Shown in pieces: positions 1 to 7,980 of a stretch of DNA of 64,000 nt; the stretch's first letter is position 1; each line of letters begins with the position of its first letter. Under the pieces are notes generated by a model. The model did not search any database. It was not told the origin of the DNA and was given only the letters and a program-made list of their open reading frames with translations. This DNA is from Rhizobium altiplani. Its GTDB lineage: Bacteria; Pseudomonadota; Alphaproteobacteria; Rhizobiales; Rhizobiaceae. The position numbers and the translations under genes were made by a program. The stretch covers positions 357,029-421,028 of the forward strand of contig NZ_LNCD01000123.1 of NCBI RefSeq assembly GCF_001542405.1. The letters run 5' to 3'.

Positions 1-1081
1 CGCCCTGCAGGTCGCCGTTCTTCACCTTGTCTTCCATGCGCGCGGCAATCGCCTCGACGCTCTCACCCTCAATATTGCCGACGGGGCGGATCGTTACCAG
101 CGACTTGGCGCTTGCCATCAACCGGTCGGACCAAGTCTGGTCGGGAGCGGCCTGATTGACGGAACCGACGATGGCGGTTGCGACATCCGGGACCTGGCGG
201 ATCAGTTCGGCGCGCGAGGGAACGCCGGTTTCGGCGAAGTTGCGCAGATCTGCAACGGCCGGATCGTCAGGAGAGACGCCGGCAAAGGTGTCGAGCTCGG
301 CGACGAACGGTCCGCCGCGATCGATCGCCGCCTTCAAAGCGGCGGCTGCGATCGCCTTGGCGACGGCAACGTCGCGCCGCGGCTCGTTCAGCTTCTTCTC
401 GATTTCGGCCAGGTGTTGCGTGATATCGGCGCCGTCGGCGGCCTTTTGTTGCGTTGTCTGGGAGACCGCGGCCCGCAGCTGGTCGATCTGGCCGGTCAGG
501 TCGGCGATCTTCTGATTGAAAGCATCGACCGCAGCCGTGTCGGCGGCAGCCGGCGGGGTCTTGGCCGTCACTTCCAGCGCAGCAATACGCTGTTCCAGCG
601 CGCCGTTATCTGGCGCGGAGGGGGCAGCGGCGAGATTGGCGACCGATTGCTTGAGCCCGTCGATTTCAGCCGAGAGATTGGCGACATCGGCAGGGGGTGA
701 AGCAGGCGCGGACGAGCCGGGCAGAAACCCGGCATATTGAATGGCTCCGGCGCCGACAAGTGCGATCAGGCCACCGACAATGCCGGCGGCGATCAGGCCC
801 GATGTGCTGTTGCGCGGGAAGGTGGGCGGTGCTGGCGGTGCCGGCTCGTTCGTCTGCGGCGCGGGTTCGGCTGCAGCCTTTGGCGCTTCGTCAGGCGATG
901 GCTCGTCGGTCAATTCAGGCTGCGCTGGAGGCTCATCCACGGCGCCGGGTTTCGGCACATCGGCCGGTTCCTCGGCTTTCGTTTCGGCATCCTTGGCAGA
1001 AGCAAATTCCTGCTTATCCAGATCGATAGTGACCGGCTTCTCGGTGCTCTTCGAGTGGCGAGGCGGATTTCCTGGTGCCAT
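1..1081 (-). CDS. Mitofilin-like (COG4223/Mic60-type) membrane protein, C-terminus outside window
   Basis: The leftward frame is open from an ATG at 1081 to the window edge, giving about 360 residues with the C-terminus missing. The first 90 residues are rich in Pro, Ala and Glu and look disordered. One membrane segment follows at about residues 94-117 (start SGLIAAGIVGGLIALVGAGA), then a helical, Gln/Ala/Glu-rich stretch (about 130-235) that looks like a coiled coil. This architecture and the place directly after hemC-hemD match the alphaproteobacterial COG4223 family, homologous to mitochondrial Mic60/mitofilin; in rhizobia it usually lies between hemD and hemY. The family is linked to membrane bending or envelope contact sites. 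Family assignment is from architecture and context; the conserved C-terminal mitofilin signature cannot be seen here. Confidence 0.8.
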   Translation of the reverse strand, partial: MAPGNPPRHSKSTEKPVTIDLDKQEFASAKDAETKAEEPADVPKPGAVDEPPAQPELTDEPSPDEAPKAAAEPAPQTNEPAPPAPPTFPRNSTSGLIAAGIVGGLIALVGAGAIQYAGFLPGSSAPASPPADVANLSAEIDGLKQSVANLAAAPSAPDNGALEQRIAALEVTAKTPPAAADTAAVDAFNQKIADLTGQIDQLRAAVSQTTQQKAADGADITQHLAEIEKKLNEPRRDVAVAKAIAAAALKAAIDRGGPFVAELDTFAGVSPDDPAVADLRNFAETGVPSRAELIRQVPDVATAIVGSVNQAAPDQTWSDRLMASAKSLVTIRPVGNIEGESVEAIAARMEDKVKNGDLQG

Positions 1082-1170
1082 GAGACCCTCTTAATTATGC
1101 AATGCAACGAAACTAGTCAGTGATGCCAGACAAGGAAAGAGGTTAGACGAAATTTGGGCACGCAGGGCGT

Positions 1171-1878
1171 TCAAAGGAGCGACAAAAGGCTGCGCTCCTC
1201 CGGCATCGCCGCGATGCTCACAGCGCCCTGCAGTGACGCGGGGACCACCTCTGCAACGGATTTGCTGAGGCAGAGAAGACGTATTCCATCTGCCCGATCG
1301 GGTCGCATCTGCGGCTCAGCCGCACGGAAGAAGTATTTGGCTGTCTGGCGCGAGAAAAACAGGATCGCCTCCGGCCGTTGATGCGCGAAGATCGAGTGCA
1401 GGGTTGACGGCGCGATCGGCGTCGGCTCCATCCGGTAGCACTCCGCGACGGTAATCCGCAGGCCGATTTCGCTTGCACGCTTCTCGAAGGTCGCCGCTCT
1501 CGGCGATCCCGCCAGATAGAGAACGGAGCCCCCTGCTTTTTTCGCAATCGTCTCAGCAAGCTCGGCGCCGCTGCCGCCCGATGCCGTGACAGAGCTAAAG
1601 CCGATCGCCCGCGCTTCCTCAGCCGTCGCCTCTCCGACCGCAAAGACGGGGCGTGCGAGATGAACGGCCAGCTCGGCGTCATGGGCTGCGAGCGCCCGGA
1701 TCGTTTCGGCACTGGTGATCGCGATGCTGCCCTTGGTCGTGCTCAAGCCGCGCAACGCCTCATTGGCGTCGTGAACCGGATGCGACAGCGGCAGCAATAT
1801 CGGTTCGTGTCCCAACTCGCGAAGACGCTTGGCGGTGCGCTCGCCCGAATGCTGAGGACGGGTCACGAGCACGCGCAC
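1171..1878 (-). CDS. hemD: Uroporphyrinogen-III synthase
   Basis: HemD cyclises and inverts ring D of hydroxymethylbilane to give uroporphyrinogen III, the branch point to heme, siroheme and cobalamin. The N-terminus VRVLVTRPQHSGERTAKRL is the typical HemD opening. The frame stays open further upstream, but that part overlaps hemC in a different frame, so I place the start at the GTG at 1878, 7 bases after the hemC stop. This gives 235 residues, close to the usual 230-260. The sequence is poorly conserved, as is normal for HemD. It sits in a hemC-hemD-mitofilin operon. Confidence is high from position and N-terminal motif together. Confidence 0.92.
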   Translation of the reverse strand: MRVLVTRPQHSGERTAKRLRELGHEPILLPLSHPVHDANEALRGLSTTKGSIAITSAETIRALAAHDAELAVHLARPVFAVGEATAEEARAIGFSSVTASGGSGAELAETIAKKAGGSVLYLAGSPRAATFEKRASEIGLRITVAECYRMEPTPIAPSTLHSIFAHQRPEAILFFSRQTAKYFFRAAEPQMRPDRADGIRLLCLSKSVAEVVPASLQGAVSIAAMPEERSLLSLL

Positions 1879-1885
1879 TAGGACA

Positions 1886-2815
1886 TCAGCTCCAGTCGTC
1901 GAAGAAACTGCTGCCGGCGCGGGCGCGGATCTCCTGCCCTGCGCGGGTGCCCAACGCGGCCGCATCGCGCCTGTGACCATCGACGCTGATGGCATGCTGG
2001 TTGCGGCCATCAGGCGTGATGATCAAGCCGGAGAAGCGGACCTGGTCGCCTTCGCAAACGGCGTAACCGCCGATCGGCGTGCGGCAGGAGCCGTCCAAGG
2101 CGGCAAGGAAGGCCCTTTCACAAGAAACCGCGTCGAAGGTCGCGGCATCGTTGATGGGTGCAAGTAGGTCATCGATGCGGGTGTCGCCGATCCGGCTTTC
2201 AATGCAGATGGCGCCCTGTGCCGGCGCGGGCGGAAAGGTTTCCGCAGCGAGGATATCGGTTATCACCTCGACCTTGCCGAGCCGCTTCAAGCCGGCAAGC
2301 GCAAGCAGCGTGGCGTCGACCTGGCCTTCTTGCAGCTTTCTAAGCCGCGTATCGACGAGGCCACGAAAGGTGATGACGTTGATGTCTGGCCGCATGCGGC
2401 GGATAAGCGCCTGACGGCGAAGCGACGAGGAGCCGACCGTCGCGCCGTGGGGCAGGTCCATCAGTTTTGGCGCAGTGCGTCCGATCACCGCGTCCCGGAC
2501 GTCCTCGCGCGGCAGGTAGGCCGAAAGACAGAGCCCCTCTGGAAGCTGTGTCGGCATGTCCTTGGCAGAATGTACGGCAATGTCGAGGTCGCCGCTCGCA
2601 AGTTGCTGCTCAAGCTCCTCGGTGAAAAGTCCCTTGCCGCCGATCTGGGCCAGCGAGCGATCGGTGATGCGATCGCCCTTGGTGCTCAGCACGACGATTT
2701 CGAACATGTCTTCCGGCAGTCGATGCGCCGCCATCAGCCTGTCACGTGCTTCGTGAGCCTGGGCGAGCGCCAGCGGGCTGCCTCGAGTACCGATCCGGAA
2801 AGGTTTTGTTTGCAT
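1886..2815 (-). CDS. hemC: Porphobilinogen deaminase (hydroxymethylbilane synthase)
   Basis: HemC polymerises four porphobilinogen units into hydroxymethylbilane in the cytosol. The 309-residue product begins MQTKPFRIGTRGSPLALAQA, the conserved family start. It carries the GSSSLRRQALI substrate-binding motif and the DGSCRTPIGGYA motif, whose Cys244 would hold the dipyrromethane cofactor (Cys242 in E. coli). I chose the ATG at 2815; another ATG lies two codons upstream at 2821, and the frame opens further back to 2872 into the tsaD leader. It is followed by hemD after 7 bases. tsaD diverges from it, so the 73-base gap 2816-2888 must hold both promoters. Confidence 0.97.
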   Translation of the reverse strand: MQTKPFRIGTRGSPLALAQAHEARDRLMAAHRLPEDMFEIVVLSTKGDRITDRSLAQIGGKGLFTEELEQQLASGDLDIAVHSAKDMPTQLPEGLCLSAYLPREDVRDAVIGRTAPKLMDLPHGATVGSSSLRRQALIRRMRPDINVITFRGLVDTRLRKLQEGQVDATLLALAGLKRLGKVEVITDILAAETFPPAPAQGAICIESRIGDTRIDDLLAPINDAATFDAVSCERAFLAALDGSCRTPIGGYAVCEGDQVRFSGLIITPDGRNQHAISVDGHRRDAAALGTRAGQEIRARAGSSFFDDWS

Positions 2816-2888
2816 CCGCATTGATCCGTTGTTACCGGAGTTCCTCGTAAACAGGTTTAAGACCCATCGCAATCAACGATCAGGTTTC

Positions 2889-3986
2889 ATGGCGCCCTTT
2901 CTACGCATTCTCGGCATCGAAACAAGCTGCGACGAAACCGCCGCGGCTGTGGTCGAGCGAGCCGTCGACGGGCAGCCGACGGTGCGTTCGGACGTCGTCT
3001 TGAGCCAGCTCGAGGAGCACAGCGCCTATGGTGGCGTTGTGCCGGAGATTGCAGCCCGCGCCCATGTCGAGGCACTCGATACGCTGATCGACGAAGCCTT
3101 GAAGCGCGCCAATGTGTCGCTCTCCGATATCGATGCCATCGCGGCAACCTCTGGGCCTGGCCTCATCGGCGGTCTGCTCGTCGGCCTCATGACCGGGAAG
3201 GCGATCGCCAAGGCGTCCGGAAAGCCGCTCTACGCCGTCAACCATCTCGAAGGGCACGCATTGACGGCGCGGCTGACGGATGGGCTGTCATTTCCCTATC
3301 TGATGCTGCTCGTTTCCGGCGGCCATACGCAGCTTATTCTTGTCCGGGGTGTCGGGCAATACGAGCGCTGGGGCACGACGATCGACGATGCCCTCGGCGA
3401 AGCCTTCGACAAGACGGCGAAGTTGCTGAGCCTGCCGTATCCCGGCGGACCGGCGGTCGAGCGCGCGGCCAAGACCGGTAACCCGGACCGCTTCAATTTT
3501 CCGCGACCTCTGGTCGGCGAGGCGAAGTTGAATTTCTCGTTTTCCGGCCTGAAGACGGCCGTACGCCAGGCGGCAACCGACATCGCGCCATTGACGGAGC
3601 AGGATGTTGCGGACATCTGCGCCTCGTTCCAGAAGGCGATCTCGCGAACGCTGAAGGATCGTATTGGCCGCGGGCTGGAGCGCTTCAAGGCTGAGTTTCC
3701 GCAGGTCGACGGCGGACCGGCGCTCGTGGTTGCCGGTGGGGTCGCTGCCAATCTTGAGGTTCGCAGCACCCTGCAGTCGCTTTGCGACAAGCATGGCTTT
3801 CGCTTTGTCGCGCCGCCGCTCAGATTGTGCACCGATAACGCCGTGATGATCGCCTGGGCGGGCCTGGAGCGCATGGCGACAGGCGTCGAGCCGGATGATC
3901 TCGATGTGCAGCCGCGTTCGCGCTGGCCGCTGGATTCCAACGCCGAAACTCTGCTTGGCTTTGGCAAACGGGGAGCGAAAGCATGA
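2889..3986 (+). CDS. tsaD: tRNA N6-threonylcarbamoyladenosine transferase TsaD
   Basis: TsaD transfers the threonylcarbamoyl group to A37 of tRNAs reading ANN codons, working with TsaB, TsaC and TsaE. The 365-residue product starts MAPFLRILGIETSCDETAAA, the hallmark N-terminus. The metal-binding HxExH motif is NHLEGH, with His119 and His123, followed by the ATP-binding SGGHTQL. Frame upstream of 2889 is open for 20 codons but lies outside the family homology. The gene overlaps gpsA by four bases (ATGA), which suggests translational coupling. It is divergent from hemC. Confidence 0.97.
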   Translation: MAPFLRILGIETSCDETAAAVVERAVDGQPTVRSDVVLSQLEEHSAYGGVVPEIAARAHVEALDTLIDEALKRANVSLSDIDAIAATSGPGLIGGLLVGLMTGKAIAKASGKPLYAVNHLEGHALTARLTDGLSFPYLMLLVSGGHTQLILVRGVGQYERWGTTIDDALGEAFDKTAKLLSLPYPGGPAVERAAKTGNPDRFNFPRPLVGEAKLNFSFSGLKTAVRQAATDIAPLTEQDVADICASFQKAISRTLKDRIGRGLERFKAEFPQVDGGPALVVAGGVAANLEVRSTLQSLCDKHGFRFVAPPLRLCTDNAVMIAWAGLERMATGVEPDDLDVQPRSRWPLDSNAETLLGFGKRGAKA

Positions 3987-4966
3987 GCGAGAAGATCGCT
4001 GTTATCGGAGCTGGCGCTTTTGGAACCGCGCTTGCCGCAGTGATCGCGCTGACCGAGCGCAACGCGGTGACGCTCGTCGGCCGAGATCCTGAGCTGATCG
4101 CGGACTTGAAGGCTGAGCATTTGCATGACGCTGTCTTGCCAGGCATCGCCTTGCCGGAGTCGCTCGCCTTCTCTGCCGAGCCGGACGCGATCAGCGACGC
4201 CGACATAGTCCTCTTCGCGATGCCCTCACAGGCGCAGGCGGATGCGGCAAGTCAATACCGCCCCTATCTCCAGAACAATGCGATCGTCGTGACCTGTGCA
4301 AAGGGCATTGAGCGGACAACCGGCAATCTGCTGACCGACATGCTGGAGCGCGAGATACCGGGCCACCCTATCGCCGTGCTATCGGGGCCGGGATTTGCCG
4401 CCGATATCGCCAAGGGCTTGCCGACTGCCATGGCGATCGCCGCTGCGGATATCGATGTTGCCGAAAGGCTGGCGCATGCGATCTCTGGCCGAACATTCCG
4501 GCTTTATGCCTCGTCAGACCGGATTGGTGTCCAGCTCGGCGGAGCGCTGAAGAACGTTCTGGCGATCGCTTGCGGCATTGTCGAGGGCGCCGGCATCGGA
4601 GACTCTGCGCGAGCGGCACTGATTGCGCGCGGGCTTGCCGAGATGTCGCGCTTTGTGGTCGCCAAAGGCGGGCAGGCAGACACGGTACGCGGGTTGTCCG
4701 GCCTTGGCGACCTGGTGCTGACGGCAACCAGCCATCAATCTCGTAACCTGCGCTTCGGCATTGCCCTGGGTCGCGGCGAGACCGTCGATCCCACTCATGG
4801 CGAACTCGTGGAGGGCGCTTTTGCGGCGGCTGTTGCATCGCGCCTTGCGCAGTCGCTCAATGTCAGCATGCCGATTACCGATGCCGTATCCGCTATCATC
4901 GAAGGCAAGCTCGGAATTGCCGAGGCCATCGATCAGCTCATGACGCGTCCGATTACGACTGAATAG
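3983..4966 (+). CDS. gpsA: Glycerol-3-phosphate dehydrogenase [NAD(P)+]
   Basis: GpsA reduces dihydroxyacetone phosphate to sn-glycerol 3-phosphate, the backbone precursor of phospholipids, in the cytosol. The 327-residue protein has the N-terminal Rossmann motif GAGAFGTALA at residues 8-17, the second NAD motif LSGPGFAADIAKGLPTA, and the catalytic-lysine region GGALKNVLAIACG. The C-terminal domain has the expected RGLAEMSRFV and GLSGLGDLVLTATS signatures. Its start codon overlaps the tsaD stop, and a YciI-like gene follows after 10 bases. Length and motifs are complete. Confidence 0.97.
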   Translation: MSEKIAVIGAGAFGTALAAVIALTERNAVTLVGRDPELIADLKAEHLHDAVLPGIALPESLAFSAEPDAISDADIVLFAMPSQAQADAASQYRPYLQNNAIVVTCAKGIERTTGNLLTDMLEREIPGHPIAVLSGPGFAADIAKGLPTAMAIAAADIDVAERLAHAISGRTFRLYASSDRIGVQLGGALKNVLAIACGIVEGAGIGDSARAALIARGLAEMSRFVVAKGGQADTVRGLSGLGDLVLTATSHQSRNLRFGIALGRGETVDPTHGELVEGAFAAAVASRLAQSLNVSMPITDAVSAIIEGKLGIAEAIDQLMTRPITTE

Positions 4967-4976
4967 GAGTTCCGAT

Positions 4977-5270
4977 ATGCTTTTTGCCCTCCTCTGCAAG
5001 GATAAGCCCGATCACCTCAACGTCCGCATGGAGGCGCGGCCCGCCCATGTGGAACATCTCAACAAGCTCAATGCCGAGGGCGTGTTGAAGATGGCTGGCC
5101 CGTTTCTCGACGCTGATGGCAAGCCCTGCGGAAGCCTGGTCATCATTCATGCCGATACGATCGAAGCGGCGAAGGCGCTGTCGGACAGCGACCCCTACGC
5201 CAAGGCCGGCCTTTTTGAGAGCGTCGACATCAAGCCCTTCAATTGGGTCTTCAACAATCCGGAGGCTTGA
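4977..5270 (+). CDS. YciI family protein
   Basis: This small 97-residue protein starts MLFALLCKDKPDHLNVRMEA and contains the RPAHVEHLNKL and GPFLDADGKPCGSLVII segments typical of YciI-like ferredoxin-fold proteins. Conserved His and Asp residues form a putative active site in this family. Its biochemical role in bacteria is poorly defined and I do not assign a reaction. It is tightly packed between gpsA (10 bases upstream) and an EVE-domain gene (2 bases downstream), so these are probably co-transcribed. A second, divergent YciI-like protein is encoded at 19017-19334. Confidence 0.88.
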   Translation: MLFALLCKDKPDHLNVRMEARPAHVEHLNKLNAEGVLKMAGPFLDADGKPCGSLVIIHADTIEAAKALSDSDPYAKAGLFESVDIKPFNWVFNNPEA

Positions 5271-5272
5271 GC

Positions 5273-5704
5273 GTGGCGCACTGGCTCTACAAATCAGAAC
5301 CCGCTTCCTGGTCGTGGGAGCAGCAGAAGGCGGCCGGCGAGAAGGGCACCGAATGGACCGGTGTCCGCAACTATCTCGCCCGCAACAACATGCGGGCGAT
5401 GCAGCTTGGCGATAAGGGTTTCTTCTACCACTCCAACGAAGGTCTCGAGATCGTCGGTATCGTCGAGGTCTGCGCTCTGTCTCACCCGGACTCGACAGCA
5501 GCCGGCGATGACCGCTGGGACTGCGTCGACATTCGCGCCGTCTGCGATATCCCCAAGCCGGTTTCGCTGAAGGACATCAAGGCCAACGAGAAGTTTGCCA
5601 AGATGTCGCTCGTCACTTCCATGCGGCTTTCGGTCCAGCCGGTAACAGACGAAGAGTATCTCGAGATTTGCCGGCTGGGTGGCCTCGACAATCCGCCGCG
5701 GTGA
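5273..5704 (+). CDS. EVE domain (PUA-like) protein
   Basis: The 143-residue product begins (V/M)AHWLYKSEPASWSWEQQK and contains GTEWTGVRNYLARNNMRAM and GDKGFFYHSNEG, the signature blocks of the EVE domain (thymocyte nuclear protein 1 family). EVE domains have a PUA-like fold and are proposed to bind modified bases in DNA or RNA. I chose the GTG at 5273, two bases after the YciI stop. The ATG at 5243 adds ten residues (MGLQQSGGLS) that overlap YciI and do not resemble the family. The domain fills the whole protein, and there is no nuclease or McrB-like partner next to it, so a defence role is not indicated by context. Confidence 0.9.
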   Translation: MAHWLYKSEPASWSWEQQKAAGEKGTEWTGVRNYLARNNMRAMQLGDKGFFYHSNEGLEIVGIVEVCALSHPDSTAAGDDRWDCVDIRAVCDIPKPVSLKDIKANEKFAKMSLVTSMRLSVQPVTDEEYLEICRLGGLDNPPR

Positions 5705-5711
5705 GCCGCCG

Positions 5712-6359
5712 TTGAAAACCGAACCCGAGGTCTTCATCCGCGCGAATACCAGTCCAATGGCGCCGCCGCATGTGCCCGAAATTCGGCTGCATCTGGCGGA
5801 CGAAGCCCACGAGCTATGGCTGAAGACGGAAGAGGAGCTTGCGGAAATCGGCCTGCCGCCGCCTTTCTGGGCATTCGCCTGGGCGGGCGGCCAAGGGCTG
5901 GCACGCTACGTACTCGACCATCCTGATATCGTTGCCGGCAAATGCGTCCTCGACTTTGCCACGGGTTCCGGCCTTGTTGCGATTGCGGCAAAGCTCGCGG
6001 GAGCGGCGAAGGTCGTTGCCGCCGACATCGACCCCTGGACCGAAACCGCTGTGTGGCTGAACGCCGAACTGAACAAGGTGGATATCGATTTTATCGGTGC
6101 CGATCTGATCGGCCGCAACGTCGAGGCTGACATTCTGCTCGCCGGCGACGTCTTCTACGACGCCGGCTTTGCGGCCGCGATCGTTCCATGGTTCAAGATG
6201 CTCAGTCGCCAAGGCATCGCCATCGTCGTCGGGGATCCGGGACGTAGCTATCTTCCCAAGGAGAACCTGGAATTCTGCGCAGTCTACGAGGTTCCGGTTA
6301 CCCGGGCGCTTGAAGACAGCGAGGTGAAGAAAACGACCGTTTGGCGCTTCACGGCCTGA
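5712..6359 (+). CDS. SAM-dependent methyltransferase (ETFbeta-lysine / PrmA-like family)
   Basis: This 215-residue class I methyltransferase has the SAM-binding motif VLDFATGSGLVAIAA, an acidic second motif ADIDP, and the family blocks PPPFWAFAWAGGQGLARY and LLAGDVFYD. These match the COG3897 group related to electron-transfer-flavoprotein beta lysine methyltransferases and PrmA. The substrate is therefore probably a protein, but this is inference. The start is uncertain: TTG at 5712 gives LKTEPEVFIRANTS, which fits the upstream homology. Alternatives are the ATG at 5679 (overlapping the EVE gene by 26 bases) and the ATG at 5757. Its 3' end overlaps the convergent gene at 6349-6873 by 11 bases. 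Confidence 0.85.
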   Translation: MKTEPEVFIRANTSPMAPPHVPEIRLHLADEAHELWLKTEEELAEIGLPPPFWAFAWAGGQGLARYVLDHPDIVAGKCVLDFATGSGLVAIAAKLAGAAKVVAADIDPWTETAVWLNAELNKVDIDFIGADLIGRNVEADILLAGDVFYDAGFAAAIVPWFKMLSRQGIAIVVGDPGRSYLPKENLEFCAVYEVPVTRALEDSEVKKTTVWRFTA

Positions 6360-6873
6360 TAACGCAGACGCCTGCCTCGTAGGAGCAGCTGCTGCTCTTT
6401 GTGGTCACGTTGATCACCTTGGCCATTGGCGCAAGGGTAATGGTTCTTTGCTGGGCACCGACGCTATAGCCGCTCGCTGTGACGTAAGTCCCGCCGTCGG
6501 CGTCATACACGTAGGACGATCCCGAATAGGTGCCGCTCACGCCTGTGCCTGTCGGCGACTGAACGAGGACGATGACGTTCCGTCCGCTATAACTGCGATA
6601 ACCACTATTGCCGCGATACGGGAATGACGCACGCTTGATTAGGGGCGTCCGACCGAGGCGATGGCCGAACCGTTTGGAACCATCCGAGAATCGGATGCGT
6701 CCGTCGTTCCATCCAAAAAAGGGCCGACCGACGATCGTGGGCGCGTGATGCCTGAAGAATCCCTTACCACCGTGGCGAGAGAATGAACCCCTCCCAAAAT
6801 CGTCCGCCGACATCGGCAGTGCGATCAAAACAGCGGCGACAAGTGAAACGAGCGCGGACATAGTCTTCAGCAT
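6349..6873 (-). CDS. Exported protein of unknown function, Gly/Ser/Tyr-rich
   Basis: I do not recognise this protein. The 174-residue product has an N-terminal signal peptide (MLKTMSALVSLVAAVLIALP, cleavage probably near residue 22). A basic, Gly/Arg/Phe-rich middle follows, then a Ser/Gly/Tyr/Thr-rich part with VYDADGGTYVTASG, and a C-terminal CSYEAGVCVIRP that could form a disulfide. I chose the ATG at 6873 because it begins the signal peptide and has GGAG about 9 bases upstream; the frame is open back to 6996. It is monocistronic, convergent with the methyltransferase gene, and has a CtrA-like box 27-41 bases upstream of its start. Confidence 0.7.
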   Translation of the reverse strand: MLKTMSALVSLVAAVLIALPMSADDFGRGSFSRHGGKGFFRHHAPTIVGRPFFGWNDGRIRFSDGSKRFGHRLGRTPLIKRASFPYRGNSGYRSYSGRNVIVLVQSPTGTGVSGTYSGSSYVYDADGGTYVTASGYSVGAQQRTITLAPMAKVINVTTKSSSCSYEAGVCVIRP

Positions 6874-7185
6874 CGCGCGGATCTCCGAAAATGAAATGCT
6901 TAACAAAGCGTTAACTGCAAAATGCGCCAAAAGCCGCCGATTGTCCAGAAGACGTCTGGCCATGCCGTTCGCGCCAAGCGCGGGCCGGGCCGTCAAGCGC
7001 AGTTCGCGCCACCCAGAGACGCAAATCGATTAAATTAAATTGGGGGTGCAATTATACTTGTCGTTAGGGGCTTACGTGATTAAACGTCGCCATTGATGCG
7101 ACGCACACAAAGAAATTTGTCATTCGTGTGATCGCCTTGAATGCTCCCTGATGGAGGAGCGCAGAGAAGACGCCGCGAGGTTCTG
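6874..7185. other. Intergenic region between divergent genes (312 bases)
   Basis: This gap separates the leftward exported-protein gene from sdhC. It is AT-richer than its surroundings and holds the CtrA-like box at 6900-6914. It must also carry the sdh promoter. A weak candidate is TTGTCG (7058-7063), 17 bases, then TAAACG (7081-7086). A small inverted repeat, ACAAA-N4-TTTGT, lies at 7107-7120. I see no RNA gene, terminator or further coding sequence here. Confidence 0.4.
6900..6914 (-). promoter_or_regulatory. Candidate CtrA binding site (TTAA-N7-TTAA)
   Basis: The sequence TTAACAAAGCGTTAA is an exact match to the full CtrA consensus TTAA-N7-TTAA. It lies 27-41 bases upstream of the start codon of the leftward exported-protein gene. 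CtrA is the cell-cycle master regulator of Caulobacter and Rhizobiales. The match is seen; binding is inferred. Such an AT-rich 8-base match can occur by chance in intergenic DNA. Confidence 0.45.
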
Positions 7186-7581
7186 ATGGCGAATGTGACA
7201 AATAACCGGCCCCTGTCGCCGCATTTGCAAATTTACAAACCAATCCCCACCATGGTCATGTCGATCGTTCACCGTATTACCGGTGGTGCGCTTTACGTCG
7301 GGACGCTACTGGTCGCCTGGTGGCTGATTGCCGCTGCGACTGGCCAAGCCTACTATGACTGGGTCAACTGGATCCTCGGAAGCGTCGTCGGCAAGCTCGT
7401 GCTGCTTGGTTACACCTGGGCGCTTCTGCACCACATGGTTGGCGGTTTCCGTCACTTCGTCTGGGATCTCGGTTACGGCTTCGACAAGGAAGTCTCGACC
7501 AAGATGGCTCAAGCTTCGATCGTCATATCGCTCTGTCTGACCGTGCTGGTCTGGGTGATCGGCTTCCTTATTCGATTCTGA
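7186..7581 (+). CDS. sdhC: Succinate dehydrogenase cytochrome b556 subunit
   Basis: SdhC is one of the two membrane anchors of complex II and helps bind heme b and ubiquinone. The 131-residue product has the family opening RPLSPHLQIYKPIPTMVMSIVHRITG, of which SPHLQIYK is the hallmark. It has three membrane segments and the heme/quinone-region histidines in LLHHMVGGFRHFVWD. I chose the ATG at 7186; the in-frame ATG at 7141 adds 15 basic, non-conserved residues. It is the first gene of sdhCDAB, with 11 bases to sdhD. Confidence 0.95.
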   Translation: MANVTNNRPLSPHLQIYKPIPTMVMSIVHRITGGALYVGTLLVAWWLIAAATGQAYYDWVNWILGSVVGKLVLLGYTWALLHHMVGGFRHFVWDLGYGFDKEVSTKMAQASIVISLCLTVLVWVIGFLIRF

Positions 7582-7592
7582 AGGTTGTTCTC

Positions 7593-7973
7593 ATGGATAT
7601 GCGCACCCCCCTGGGTAAGGTTCGCGGCCTTGGCTCGGCCAAGGAAGGAACCGATCATTTCTGGCGCCAGCGCGTCACGGCGGTTGCCAACGTGCCGCTT
7701 TTTCTCTTCTTCATCATCTTCATGATCATGCACGCGGGCCAGCCTTATGCCGACGTGGTTCACGCCCTGTCGAACCCGATTGTTGCGGTCGTCATGGGTC
7801 TGATGGTCGTTTCCGGCGTCATTCACATGCGGCTCGGCATGCAGGTCATCATCGAGGACTACGTTCATGGCGAATTCGCCAAGATCGTCCTTTTGATGCT
7901 GAACACCTTCTTTTCGATCCTGATGGCGGGGCTCTGTCTCTTCGCCATTCTGAAAATTGCATTTGTAGGATAA
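7593..7973 (+). CDS. sdhD: Succinate dehydrogenase hydrophobic membrane anchor subunit
   Basis: The 126-residue product begins MDMRTPLGKVRGLGSAKEGT and carries HFWRQRVTAVANVPL, typical of alphaproteobacterial SdhD. Three membrane segments follow (about residues 35-53, 62-82 and 98-120). The HMRLGMQVIIEDYVHGE block supplies the conserved histidine and the acidic and tyrosine residues near the quinone site. With SdhC it anchors SdhAB to the inner membrane. It lies 11 bases after sdhC and 7 bases before sdhA. Confidence 0.95.
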   Translation: MDMRTPLGKVRGLGSAKEGTDHFWRQRVTAVANVPLFLFFIIFMIMHAGQPYADVVHALSNPIVAVVMGLMVVSGVIHMRLGMQVIIEDYVHGEFAKIVLLMLNTFFSILMAGLCLFAILKIAFVG

Positions 7974-7980
7974 CCGTATC

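Noticed and set aside
5273..5704. EVE-domain gene considered as part of a modified-DNA defence system
   Set aside because: No nuclease, McrB or modification gene adjoins it; neighbours are metabolic and housekeeping genes.
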